From NCBI GenBank assembly GCA_021229015.1, contig CM037789.1, positions 26,732,782 through 26,796,781 of the forward strand: 64,000 nucleotides of DNA, written 5' to 3'. The stretch comes from Solen grandis. Its lineage: Eukaryota > Mollusca > Bivalvia > Adapedonta > Solenidae. The notes below the pieces were generated by a model that saw only the letters and a program-made list of their open reading frames with translations, ran no database searches and was not told the DNA's origin. Below, in pieces: positions 26,247 through 37,734 of the stretch; the stretch's first letter is position 1, and each line of letters begins with the position of its first letter. Both the position numbers and the translations under genes were made by a program.

Positions 26247-28059
26247 TATAAAATAATAATAATGATAATAATGATAATAAAATATTAGTACTATAGATTG
26301 AATGTCAGCGAGATTCGCTAATGAGTATTTGCATACAACCTGGCATATTCAAAAAGATGAATATGACATCATGGTTTACGATTACTGACACAAATACGTT
26401 AACTCAAATATGTGGATTAAATATAAGACAGTGTTACAACTTCTAAATAGTTAACATTAAACGATCTGTACCTGGTACGCATTGGTTTGTATACATAAAT
26501 TGAAGATAATATAACACGTTATCTGAAACTTAGAGAAACAAAGCCTGATATGTTTGAACACTTATTTATAAAGCCGCTACCAGTGACCGAGTTGTACATA
26601 TTGTATGTATACATGCGCTGCACCAATTATTTGTCAAAGGACAAGCATGTTATATGCTGAAAGAAAGGGGCGCAAAGTTGTTCCGATCACTAATAGAAAA
26701 GATGCTGCGAACTCTCTCCCTCTCCCTTTATCTCTTTTCGACTTATTCACACTGTTAAAACATCATTCAATGTTGTTTTTTTTCGTCTATTTTCTTCGGC
26801 GTAAACTTTATAAAATGGATTTCGACCTATTTCTTGAACAAATCTAATCTTGGTTAACAACCGAAGAGTTCGGAAAAGCAATACAAAGCTATATTAAATA
26901 TAATGTAGGCAGTGACAATGCAAGCGGCTTGTAGAAGTTGGGGTGAATTAAAATACCACCTACCACATTTATGATTTCGCCACATTTATAATGAGGTCAA
27001 TATTTAAAACTTTCCGAGCGTGAGATAACGAGGGCTTACGATTGGTCGGCGGAAACCAACGTACAGATAAGCGGATTAAGTCGAGAAGGTAGATAGCATC
27101 GCGGCATAAAGGGTTTATCGATTTGCATCAACTTGTAGCGACGCGTGTTACTTTTAGCCTGCAAAAACGCCGAGATTAAGAGCTAGTTCGATGTAGCTGT
27201 GAACTTCGTTACCGGTAAACTACTAACGGGTACTAACGGGTAAAAGTGGAAAGGTCAGAGCAAACCAGACATTTTGATTGGTTACAAGGTCTCGCATTTG
27301 GAGATTTAAGACATCTGCGTACAAGACACTGTATTGTACAACGTTTACCAGGTGCTATTAAAGTCCTTCCTCGTTTATAATTAAACTCCTCATTTGAAAG
27401 ATTACACTCATCAAACAAGGTGAGTATAGGAGGGTAGAGTATATTGTAAATATAGAATCTTTAGATATCATGTGGATTTCGCATCATGCAGTGTGAACTC
27501 TGCTTGCTCAGACCTCAATTTAGGAACAGTATTGTCTCTTGCGTTAAAAGATGAGCTTCTCATCTTAAAGGCCCATTATATCATTTAATGATTCAATTTT
27601 CATGAAACAGAAAATATGAAATCACACTGACATTGTGTAAACTAGCACAAATGGTACATAATGTGAAAATATATTTTGTAAAATAAAAGTTAAACGCATT
27701 TAAAATGTTTATTACTCTTCTATCCGCCGGCCGACTTTGTTAATTTAAATTGTAGTTATTACCTAGTAACATGCTGTAGAATACAATCGACATGCGTTGT
27801 TGTTGATAATCAAATTGGGAGAAATATTAGGATTGAAAGACAGTAATATTATGTGTTAATAACCTTAAATATATTCTACTCATTGTATCATTGTGCAAAA
27901 TTTAACTCGGTGACCTTCTCTGAATATGTGATATGTTAATGTTTAATCAGTTTAGAAACGAATTATGTAATAAAATTGACATGTGTTCGGGTTTTTTTTT
28001 CAATTTTGCGTTTACTTTCCCCCTTCATTTATTCTATTCAAAATTCGTGACGTCGACGT

Positions 28060-28325
28060 CATTCATTTGGAAACTATGTCTACGACAGTATTTTATTCAT
28101 TTTGAAACTATTAGTCTACTTGAGGCAGATATAGTGTTGCCACACTGCAGTATCACGTCGTAGACATGTGACATAATATCACATTATCCTGTCACCGGGC
28201 CAAACAGTCCTGGAACTAATTTTATATCCTGAGCGCCAAGGAAGGGAGCTATACCAGTACCATATTTTACGACTTTGATATGTCGTGACCGGGGATCGAC
28301 CCCACAACCTCCCGTTCCCGAGTCG
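28060..28325 (-). mobile_element. SINE family A, minus strand
   Basis: Body words CTGCAGTATCACGTCGTAGA and GGGATCGACCCC with the head cut after CCCGAGTCGGAC. Confidence 0.8.
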
Positions 28326-29171
28326 GACTTATTTGCTGTTATTTACAATCACTTTAGATATATACGTGTGTATATATATCATCCTTAAGAATGTTTTAAA
28401 TATTTAACTTTATCTACTTTAATGATAACTTATCCAAACGAATGGAAATCAGTTTGGAAATTGTCTGTTTTGGCTGTAGATTCTGTAATATTCAGACTGA
28501 ACTGTAACATAACCCAGAAACATATTGCGACCCGACCAAGACTTGAACCCAAAGCCTCTGGCATATTGTGCACACTGTAATCACTGGGCTTCTAAGCCAT
28601 ATAATTTTTATCAAGTGCATGTACCTATCCTGCTTCACTAATCCCCCTTCCGCTAAGATGTATCTCCAAATCCCACGTGCATATTGTTTTACATGTTGAT
28701 ATAATACCATTGAGCAGTGCAATAACGCAGTGGTACTTATAAAAAAGAAAAAAACTATTTTTAACTCCCTTCGACCACGTCACACATTGAAATTGATGTA
28801 CACATTTATAGTTTTATTATCCGGTTGTCTTGACGTCTCTCTTTAAGTGAGCTTTATGAATTTGTGATATTGCCTCATATCTTCAAAAACCGATTGGTGT
28901 ATCACAAATGACTTCCTGTTAGGATACTTAACCTGTTACTCTCGCAGTATTTAAAGGTAAACTTGACAAGACCTCTTTAAGTATCCAATGCCATTACATT
29001 TCTGGCACATAAGCAGGCCAAAATACGGCAATTACCATTGCCTAGCAAATCCCAACCCATCCTCAATCTTTAAAGAAATATATTATTAATCAGCAGTTCA
29101 CACAATGTGTAATTAACTTATCTATCGTTTATTTTATCCAATTTTATTTTCAGTTATCAAACTATCACTGT

Positions 29172-29575
29172 AGAGGCGGAGCGGTGGCTCAGTGGTTATG
29201 CGGTTGATTGAAAATCCAGGGATCGGGGGTTCAAATTCCGTTTGAACCTTGGAAACTTTCATGGACACTTTTCAGTGTTTCCCGCCTAACTAGAAGATTG
29301 GCACTGGTTCATCCAGACAGTAATGAAGGGCTTCGGGAGTACCGGTACTATACACCGGGTAGGTTAAAGAAACAGATAATTTATTCGGAACGAGCTAGGG
29401 TAGCACACCTGGATCCCTTGTATCCACATAATTATGTCTGTCTAGAGGTCACCTGTTTAGGGGTGATTAGGGAGGGCAACCCTGACAGAAAAAGTCAAAG
29501 AGAACCAAAGTCAGAGAGGCGTTCCCTGCGCCATGCACAATACGCCTTAGCACGAACGCACTAGGTGTGGGGCTA
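29172..29575 (+). mobile_element. tRNA-derived SINE-like element, family D
   Basis: The head GCGGAGCGGTGGCTCAGTGG with B-box GGGGTTCAAATTCC leads a body of about 330 bp with no recognised relation to families A-C. Single copy in the window, so its 3' boundary is uncertain. Confidence 0.6.
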
Positions 29576-30183
29576 GAATCACTCAAAGGTCTTTGCTATT
29601 TCTTGTGCACATTTTCAAATTAAGATTATTTGTCTTTTTAACTCACCTTATCTGCATTTATCCATCATCCAGTGGGCGTTGAGCATCCTTAGCTTTGCTT
29701 TAAACGACATCCTCATAACCGCTGAGGCAGATTTTGATAAAACTATACAGAAATGATCCTTAGGTGGTGCGTGTACTGAACAGAAATAGCTAATATGGGA
29801 TAGATTTTCCAAACTCTGACTAAAGATCAAATCCAGCAAGAAATTGACATCGGTCACATAAGGTGTAATAAAAAAAAGTTACTTGTTTCCACTAACCCGA
29901 CCGACCCTACTTTTTTGTACCGACTCTTCAACCTTTTTCGTAGCTTTCGGGCTATTACGGTTGCGAAAGGCTGTTTTTCGTCATTTCCTTAAAAAAATAA
30001 GGTTATAATGAAAAAAAAAATATAACCGACTTAATGACTTATAATATTTAAAAGACGGTTTATATATCGTGTGTCTACCTGTGTCTATACGATGATAAAG
30101 TTTTATAATAGTTAATCGTAAAAAACGGTGAAATAATTTTAAAAAAATCTACTGTAACACCGACTAATGATTAGCACACCGGT

Positions 30184-31810
30184 AGACAGACGATATTTGT
30201 CGAGTGTCGTGTCGCATTGTTGTGCATCGTTTCATATTGTCATGTGTCGACCTTTCCACGCGACACACGATATTTGTCGAGTGTCGTGTCGCATTGTTGT
30301 GCATCGTTTCATATTGTCATGTGTCGACCTTTCCACGCGACACACGATATTTGTCGCGTGTCGTGTCGCATTGTCGTGCATCGTTTCATATTATCATGTG
30401 TCGACCTTTCCACGCGACACACGATATTTGTCGAGTGTCGTGTCGCATTGTCGTGCATCGTTTCATAATGTCATGTGTCAACCTTTCCACTCGACACACG
30501 ATATTTGTCGAGTGTCGTGTCCCAGTGTTGTGCATCGTTTCATATTATCATGTGTCAACCTTTCCACGCAACACACGATATTTGTCGAGTGTCGTGTCGC
30601 ATTTTCGTGCCTCGTTTTATAGTGTCATGTGTCAACCTTTCCACGCAACACACGATATTTGTCGAGTGTCGTGTCGCAGTGTTGTGCACCGTTTCATAGT
30701 GTCATGTGTCAACCTTTCCACGCGACACACGATATTTGTCGAGTGTCGTGTCGCAGTGTTGTGCATTGTTTGATATTGTCATGTGTCAACCTTTCCACGC
30801 GACACACGATATTTGTCGAGTGTCGTGGCGCAGTGTTGTGCATCGTTTTATATTGTCATGTGTCGACCTTTCCACGCGACACACGATATTTGTCGAGTGT
30901 CGTGTCGCATTGTTGTGAATCTTTTCATATTGTCATGTGTCGACCTCTCCACGCGACACACGATATTTGTCGAGTGTCGTGTCGCATTGTAGTGCATCGT
31001 TTTATATTGTCATGTGTCGACCTTTCCATGCGACACATGATATTTGTCGAGTGTCGTGTCGCAGTGTTGTGTATCGTTTCATATTGTCATGTGTCGACCT
31101 CTCCACGCGACACAAGATATTTGTCTAGTGTCGTATCGCATTGTAGTGCATCGTTTTATATTGTCATGTGTCGACCTTTCCATGCGACACACGATATTTG
31201 TCGAGTGTCGTGTCGCATTGTAGTGCATCGTTTTATATTGTCATGTGTCGACCTTTCCATGCGACACACGATATTTGTCGAGTGTCGTGTCGCAGTGTTG
31301 TGCATCGTTTCATATTGTCATGAGTCGACCTCTCCACGCGACACACGATATTTGTCGAGTGTCGTGTCGCATTGTAGTGCATCGTTTTATATTGTCATGT
31401 GTCGACCTTTCCATGCGACACACGATATTTGTCGAGTGTCGTGTCGCAGTGTTGTGCACCGTTTCATAGTGTCATGTGTCAACCTTTCCACGCGACACAC
31501 GATATTTGTCGAGTGTCGTGTCGCAGTGTTGTGCATCGTTTTATATTGTCATGTGTCGACCTTTCCACGCGACACACGATATTTGTCGAGTGTCGTGTCG
31601 CATTGTAGTGCATCGTTTTATATTGTCATGTGTCGACCTTTCCACGCGACACACGATATTTGTCGAGTGTCGTGTCGCCTTGTTGTGCATCGTTTCATAT
31701 TGTCATGTGTCGTCCTTTCCACGCGACACACGATATTTGTCGAGTGTCGTGTCGCAGTGTTGTGCATCTTTTCATATTGTCATGTGTCGACCTTTCCACG
31801 CGACACACGA
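30184..31810. repeat. 77-bp minisatellite, about 21 copies
   Basis: The unit start ACGATATTTGTCGAGTGTCG recurs every 77 bases from 30188 to 31728 with a truncated copy at 31805, and almost no length variation. Each unit contains GCGACACACGA and TGTCGTGTCGC, partly complementary, so units can form hairpins, and TGTCG/CGACA words continue into the flanks to 31995. No unit carries a plus-strand stop, and because 77 is not a multiple of 3 any frame cycles through all three phases. This creates long artificial frames (up to 417 codons). Confidence 0.95.
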
Positions 31811-34235
31811 TTTTATCACGACATTATGAAACGACATTCGACACTTGTCGCGATATTTCGTGAAAAAAATATAATAAATTAACGCCACATTTGTGCGTTA
31901 TAATGTCGAGTGCCGTGTCGTATTGTCGTGTGTCATTTCATAATATCGTGTATCGTTTACAATTGTCGTGCGTCGCCTTCATACAGCGACACACGACATT
32001 CAAAATGGCTTTAACTGGAAACCGTACGCCAAGGAAGCGTGGTTTATATTCCTCAATCGAAACGACGTTATATTTAACAGGCTATAAGGTAAATGGGATA
32101 TCGAGTTTTTGTTGAGGTGTAAAGTGGAGAAAAGTCAAAGTCAATCGCACTTCTAATATGCCCGTTGTATTTCAAAATATATCGATAAAACTTACTTATA
32201 TTGGAGGGGATACTACAGAAAATGATATTATTTTGATTTAAGCAGCTGGATTGGGATTTTTTTCCTGTTAAGTGGATTAATACAGTTAGGTTATAAACAT
32301 GGCTTTCACGAGTTGAACTTGACTAACCTGGACACTTTATTTGAGTGCGCGCATGCGCACGAATGAATGTGGGCGGGTTATTCAAGATCACGAGTGAAGC
32401 CAGTGCAATATATGTCTGGTAACATGGCAAAATGTAGGAGGGAGGCGCTACTAAGAGGGCTTGTGACTTTTTATGCAGATGAGAGTTGTGGGTATCAAAG
32501 AGAAACCCCGTGCAAATGACCAATCAGTGAAAGGAAACATTATCTTTACCAATCAAATAACTTTTTCCAGACTAACCCTCACGTTTCGGCGCCTTCCGTT
32601 CAGTTGCGCAAATTTGAATTGAGAAGGACGTACTCAATTTGTGCGTTGACACAGTGTGGAAAAATCTTTTCTTTTTCAACGGTTCTTAATTCAGTGAAAC
32701 CAAACCGGTCAGTTACTAATATTTGGAGAACATTATAAGTGATGTGCTTTGAGGGTTTTCTAAAATATTTGGAAATCCTGTACATCAGACAAAAGAATCA
32801 TTAGGGCCTATTAGCAAGGCACAAATTTCTACTTCGATTGCGCTATATCCTATTAAACAAAAGTGAAGAAAAAATAAGCATATAAGCTTTTTTCTTCTCA
32901 GAGTCGAGGCAAAATTTGCTGCTTGTGACAGCTTAAAATGACGTAACATACAACGTAGAATGGCCACACTGTTAATGTCTGTTTCATTTTGATATATCAT
33001 ATATCATTTCGATAAAATTTGAATGTATCCGCCATCAGCGCTTCTTGACAATATTTGATTTATGGCAAAATATACAGATCGCAACCTATTTTTCCCCATC
33101 TCTTTACCAAGAATTTGACTTAAGTTCAATGTTTATCTTTCCAAAGTCAATATTTCATAACGCTATAAAACTGATTTTTCGCCTATCCTCTATCGGTTTG
33201 AAACAGCAATCATATAAATACATTTATGTTCCTGAACATTTGTTTTACCATCTTTAATAACTTTACGTCACTTCTGAATTAAGACTTATGGCCAGAAAAA
33301 AAAATGTTCTAATACAAATAACGTCAATGTAATTTAAATGGCTAAAAAAATCCTAAGCGACAAAATTTAATTTCCAGATCTTGCAAACACTTCAGCACAT
33401 AAAGAGTGTAATATATCTATTGAATTTTGTTGTTGTTGTTTTACCATAGTAACAGACACTTAAATTAGTGTTAAACGAGGATATCGAAGCTACACGTGAG
33501 CACGCGATGTTAATAACCATAAACTTACCATTATATGCTTAAACACAGAATTAAACACTAACGGAGAAAAAAAAGCTCAGACAGTATATTCTTTGATGCA
33601 AATATGCGCTTTACGCCACAACAAACATCTATCATAGTTTTAAGTCTCATGATCCGTCCATCAGTACAAACTGCCGGTCTAAAACAAGAAGGTATCCGAA
33701 TCGAAAACTAAAATGAAACCTTAAACATGTTGATTGTTGTTGAAAACATAATTTCAGTGGTTGGCCAGCGCATCTTTTAATTCACTTATTTAAATTCATT
33801 GTGCTATATACTAGAGAGTGTGAGTATGACCAATATAATTACTTTGCTGAAAATATGCGTCTAATTCCTTGTACATTCAGGGTTATGAGACTGAATCATA
33901 TATATCCTAATTAATCATGTCAAAGAAGTGATACAAAGCCTGAACTTTTCATATTCATCATTGGAAAGTTTGATACGTGTACACAACTCTTTAAATACAG
34001 AAACAAAAAAATAGTATGTGTGTTCCAAGGCGTGACATTTTTCGATTGTATATAACAATTTTTTATTCATAAAAAGATGTATCACGGAATGAAAAAAATT
34101 AATTTTTTTAAATGTTTTAAAAATAATAAGTATACGACAGTGCGTGATTTAAGGAATTCGTCATTTATAAATACGTCACTAGTGTAAAGATGTATCACGG
34201 AATGAAGTATTTCAGCGTACTTACGGGACAGTTTT
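31811..34235. other. No supported gene; minisatellite flank and AT-rich DNA
   Basis: Up to 31995 the sequence is rich in TGTCG/CGACA words like the minisatellite. An ATG at 32005 opens 28 codons (MALTGNRTPRKRGLY) ending at a GTAAAT donor-like site at 32089, a possible first exon of unknown identity. Beyond that only short unrelated frames. Confidence 0.4.
32343..32359. promoter_or_regulatory. NRF1-like site
   Basis: GTGCGCGCATGCGCACG contains the palindrome TGCGCATGCGCA-like core of the NRF1 motif, in a locally CpG-richer stretch (32340-32620) amid AT-rich DNA. Possible promoter; no gene assigned. Confidence 0.3.
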
Positions 34236-34247
34236 TCGCGCATGCGT
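34236..34247. promoter_or_regulatory. NRF1-like palindrome upstream of the THAP remnant
   Basis: CGCGCATGCGTA lies about 50 bases before the THAP ATG. It is close to the NRF1 consensus GCGCATGCGC found in many housekeeping promoters. Its position suggests the promoter was copied or retained with the coding region. Function is inferred. Confidence 0.35.
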
Positions 34248-34293
34248 ATAAACCGCTAGGGTTGGCAACGACAATATAGCGTCATTAGCGACA

Positions 34294-34566
34294 ATGGTAA
34301 AAAGTTGCTCTGCTTTCGGTTGCACTAACAGAGCAAATGTACATGCAAAAATGAAAGGTATATTTCTGTTTCAAATCATAAGAGGCGTTGTTAGATTCGT
34401 GCTCTGAACAGAAAAAGATTGGCAGCCGAACGATAATTCGTACGTCTGTTCAGCGAACTTCATCTCCGGGTGACACAGCTCTGACAGTAGTGAGGTGGAT
34501 TTTACACCTACACTTTTAAAGTTTAGGTGTCAAGCTGGTGACAAAAAAAAACGACAGGAACGAGGT
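34294..34566 (+). pseudogene. Broken THAP zinc-finger domain
   Basis: THAP domains are about 90-residue C2CH zinc fingers that bind DNA. Three pieces in order cover one: MVKSCSAFGCTNR from an ATG at 34294 (ligands C5 and C10), then RALNRKDWQPNDNSYVCSAN (34398-34460) in another frame, then DFTPTLLKFRCQAGDKKKRQ (34498-34557) back in the first frame. Piece 2 is preceded by an in-frame TAG at 34392, where family members often have tryptophan, and piece 1 runs into TGA. The fourth zinc ligand is lost: the CxxH motif reads CSAN. Total span, 273 bases, equals a full domain with no intron. Several defects together indicate a pseudogene rather than a single read error. Confidence 0.8.
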
Positions 34567-36048
34567 ATAGACGTGATTTATCTAAGGTTATGCAAATTAC
34601 ACATTATTATACTCTATTGCATTTGTGTTTCAGGAGTACTTATTCGCCCCAATTTTTATTGTACTGATATCATTCTGTTCATCCGTATTACCGCGAATCT
34701 AAAGCTTATATAAATTATGACACTAATTAAAATATTTATATCGTTTTATATACTTTTGTGACGTTATTTTAAGCTAACGCGTAAAGCATATTTTGCATCG
34801 ATTCAGAATGAAACACTGCTGTTAGAATTTTATTTCTTTATCAATTATAATAGTATCACGCGTTAGCTTTAAATGACGTCATATACCACGTGGTTAGGTA
34901 AGGGTGACATTGACTTATATAATTAGAAAAACCTTTTTTTTTTCAGTAACCAACGTCAACTGACTCGTACCAAATTTTCGCTGCCTTTTATAGTATCTGT
35001 CACATGGAGGACTCGGTTCTGACCGTTCTACATATAGAATAGGAACCCTTTGTTTTTACCGTATTAATAACACGAAGAATGCATATACTAAGCTAGAATA
35101 AGTGTTTCCTGCCAAAAATTAGTTCATATTTCACCTATATGTATTAAAATATATTTGATGCTTACCTCTATTAAAAATGCTTTAAAATGTATGAAATTGA
35201 ATTTGAATTAAACCGACATTTAAGTTCCGAAATTAACCACAAAGGGGAAAAAAGACGAAACGGAAAAAACCCATCACAATACCATGTTGATTTATGTCTT
35301 ATGTCTCACCAACACACAAGCCACATACTTATATAATTTCTTGTCGGATGAGCAAGATTCTGACAATTGTCTTGTTGGTCCCAGTTATTTGTGGGTGGGT
35401 GGGTGCTCCATTAATCTTTGGGCTTCATTTATTCATGATCCTAATGAGAACGCTGATAGGAGAGATTGACTTTAATAGCGTTTATGCATATTATGTTGTA
35501 TATTCTTTTGTATAGTAGAAATATGCACACGCACGGATTCACGTAGGCGGCGAGGGGGACGGGGGTGGTTAATTAATTCATGTTTTATGAGATTTAATTT
35601 AACCAAAAATATGTCCTAGGCTGGATCAGAACTCACAGCCCAGCCAGTAATTCGTATTTATGGCAATTAAAATCATATAGAACATATTTTCACGGATCTA
35701 TATGTCGGTTTAGAGAGCTGTGAGTTTGGTCCCCGGCTACCAACTATAGTATTCTTACGGAGAGTAGGAGTCTAGTGCCGGTCCTTCCCAAGAACGGCAT
35801 TTAGGTTAACTGCCCGCCTGATACATCAGTCTCCAAGAAGAATTGTCATTCGTCCCTCATTAAAGCATCTCGGCTCAAAAGAAGGACGTGGGTCAAAAAT
35901 CTTGTCAAAAGAGAAAAACATAATGTATATTGAAGTTTATTTAAGGGACAAAAAACATATTAAACAAATGAAGAAGATAATACACTGATGCAAAATTTCG
36001 ATCCCAAGCAATACAATTATTTACCTCAGGGATTAGATTTCAATATAT
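34567..36048. other. No supported gene
   Basis: AT-rich, with one hydrophobic start (MSKILTIVLLVPVICGWVGA, ATG at 35348) that resembles a signal peptide but shows no continuation or partner exon. Confidence 0.4.
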
Positions 36049-36356
36049 AAATGTTTGTTGGGTTTATCGTCTCACCAACAATACTTCAGCCATTTGGATA
36101 CGATATCTACTTAAGACATATTTAGTGCTGCCACAATGCTGTATCACGCCGTAGACATGTGGCATGATTCCACTCAGTCACATCTTGACACCGGGCCAAC
36201 CTGTGCTGGAACTGTCCTTACATATGCTGAGAGTCAAACAAGGGAGCTACACTAGTACCATTTTTTATTACGTTGGTATGTCGCGGCTGGGGATCGAACC
36301 AACGACCTTCCGCTCCCGAGGCGGACGCTTTAACCACTCGGCCACCGGGGCGGTTC
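36049..36356 (-). mobile_element. SINE family A, minus strand, near full length
   Basis: Ends GGCCACCGGGGCGG (head) and starts TTTGTTGGGTTTATCGTC (tail), with GGGGATCGAACC and TCACGCCGTAGACATGTGGC between. Confidence 0.85.
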
Positions 36357-36362
36357 AATATA

Positions 36363-36442
36363 AATGATAGCTTTTTTTATAAGTTACATATGATAGCTTT
36401 TTTATAAGGTACATATGATAGCTTTTTTATAAGTTACATATA
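36363..36442. repeat. 27-bp tandem repeat, three copies
   Basis: ATGATAGCTTTTTTATAAG followed by TTACATAT, repeated three times beside a SINE. Confidence 0.8.
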
Positions 36443-36976
36443 TAATTCAATATATAAATTATATATCTAACTTAAAAAAATATCGTTTTTCCCCCAGATC
36501 AGATACACATCAGAATGCATCTCTGTCATCCTAGGGAAAAAAAGCCCCTAGCTCTGACATCACAATCATATTTGTAGCACCCCCATTTGAAAAATTCTAG
36601 TCTGGATCCGGGCCTGATGCATAGTATACATAGAACATAAACAATACTGTCGCTACCGATATCTATTGACATTGATCAGTATTCACATATAGAAAGTTGT
36701 GTTGTAAAGGTATACAAGGGTTTTGTTTATGCAAGCAATCTTGTATACGTGGATTAATCTTTAGACCAGGACACTCCTGACACGAAGTAGAAGATAAACT
36801 GACCACGGCCTTGGTGTACAGATAACCCGTCACTGTCAATACAACAACAACAACAACAAATACTGCTACTACTACTACTACTCTACAATGACAGCAATAC
36901 TTACTACTGAAGAACAGCAAACATCGATGTTATAGATATGTGTCATGGTGACGTACGAGGGAATTGTGGAATGAAA

Positions 36977-37076
36977 NNNNNNNNNNNNNNNNNNNNNNNN
37001 NNNNNNNNNNNNNNNNNNNNNNNNNNNNNNNNNNNNNNNNNNNNNNNNNNNNNNNNNNNNNNNNNNNNNNNNNNNN
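36977..37076. other. Assembly gap (100 N)
   Basis: 100 Ns, 530 bp beyond the last visible cwc22 exon. Missing exons may lie in the unknown sequence. Confidence 0.99.
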
Positions 37077-37295
37077 GAATATACCTAAAAGAATACGTAC
37101 GATGTTCATATTATGTACATAATCAAAGAAAAACTCGCTAAGATCTGTGGAAAGTGCCGAGGTTGTATTCAATGTTGGAACATCACTAAACTGTTTGTCC
37201 AAGTTTTGGAGTGCAGCGGCAGATAAATGAAAAGTATATATACATAGTAGATATACTCTAATATTACGTGCACTACTTAATATTGAGCAACTCAC

Positions 37296-37405
37296 CTGTT
37301 AAAAGTGACCATTAATCTCTTTTTATGCCCTTTGTCCATCGTGAATTTGTGTTTATGGCAAAGAATGACCGGTGCGAACGCAGAGAGCCTGCCGATATGT
37401 GATTT
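37296..37405 (-). other. Candidate exon of unknown gene
   Basis: Flanked on the minus strand by CTTCCTGCAG and GTGAGT, a good acceptor and donor, with one frame open over all 110 bases (SHIGRLSAFAPV, ATG at MDKGHKKRL). It does not match any CWC22 segment and no partner exon was found, so it may be a noncoding exon or chance. Confidence 0.25.
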
Positions 37406-37605
37406 CTGCAGGAAGACCATCTATATGGTTATGCACCGTGTTAAAGCTTACTAGATAATAGTTTTATGTTTATCACATAAGATTCTTTCTGAAATAGCTT
37501 TCATGTAGTAAAAGGGGCATAAGAGGTTTGTGATAAGGCTAAAGCATGTGGAATATATCGTAGCTGAGCTTTTCTTTCAAATGAATTCATGATCTTAAAC
37601 CATAC

Positions 37606-37734
37606 CACTTGCTGGTTGACTAGATGTGCAATGAACCTTGTCGCTGACAAACAAATTGATTTGTCGTTTCGCTTGAATCCTCGACGGAACTGGAGAATCA
37701 GTCGCTTTAGAATCAATTCTCCGTTTTGAGGAAA
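37606..37734 (-). CDS. cwc22: cwc22 exon, MIF4G continuation; last exon visible
   Basis: 43 codons, phase 0 at both ends. The acceptor is CTTTTTCAG and the donor is GTATGG, somewhat weak. It encodes [19 protein letters not shown] and [13 protein letters not shown]. Reading through the donor adds about 29 unrelated residues before a stop, consistent with intron. The exon expected next in the family was searched for by eye towards lower coordinates and not found. Confidence 0.93.

Larger units (their letters stand above)
18000..29170. other. Gene-poor stretch
   Basis: SINEs, microsatellites and the array at 19411 account for the structured parts. tRNA-like SINE heads on the minus strand also occur at about 20868-20945 and 28515-28600. 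At 27418 a GTGAGT donor follows a CCAAT-like GATTGGTCGG at 27039, which might be an untranslated first exon, but no coding exon follows. No gene is supported. Confidence 0.5.

Noticed and set aside
27233..27418. Minus-strand cysteine-containing frame (RCTIQCLVRRCLKS)
   Set aside because: It looked like a cysteine-rich peptide, but there is no signal sequence, no splice support and no family match; kept only as background.
30629..31882. 417-codon open frame with a CHVSTFPRDTRYLSS-type repeat protein
   Set aside because: It is a by-product of a stop-free 77-bp minisatellite: all three plus-strand frames are open and the peptide simply cycles through them; no start context, introns or domain support.
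36663..37295. Minus-strand frames containing VVVVAVFVVVVVV and FSDVPTLNTTSALSTDLSE
   Set aside because: The first is driven by a trinucleotide run, the second crosses the N gap and has no good acceptor; neither resembles the missing CWC22 exons or another known family.
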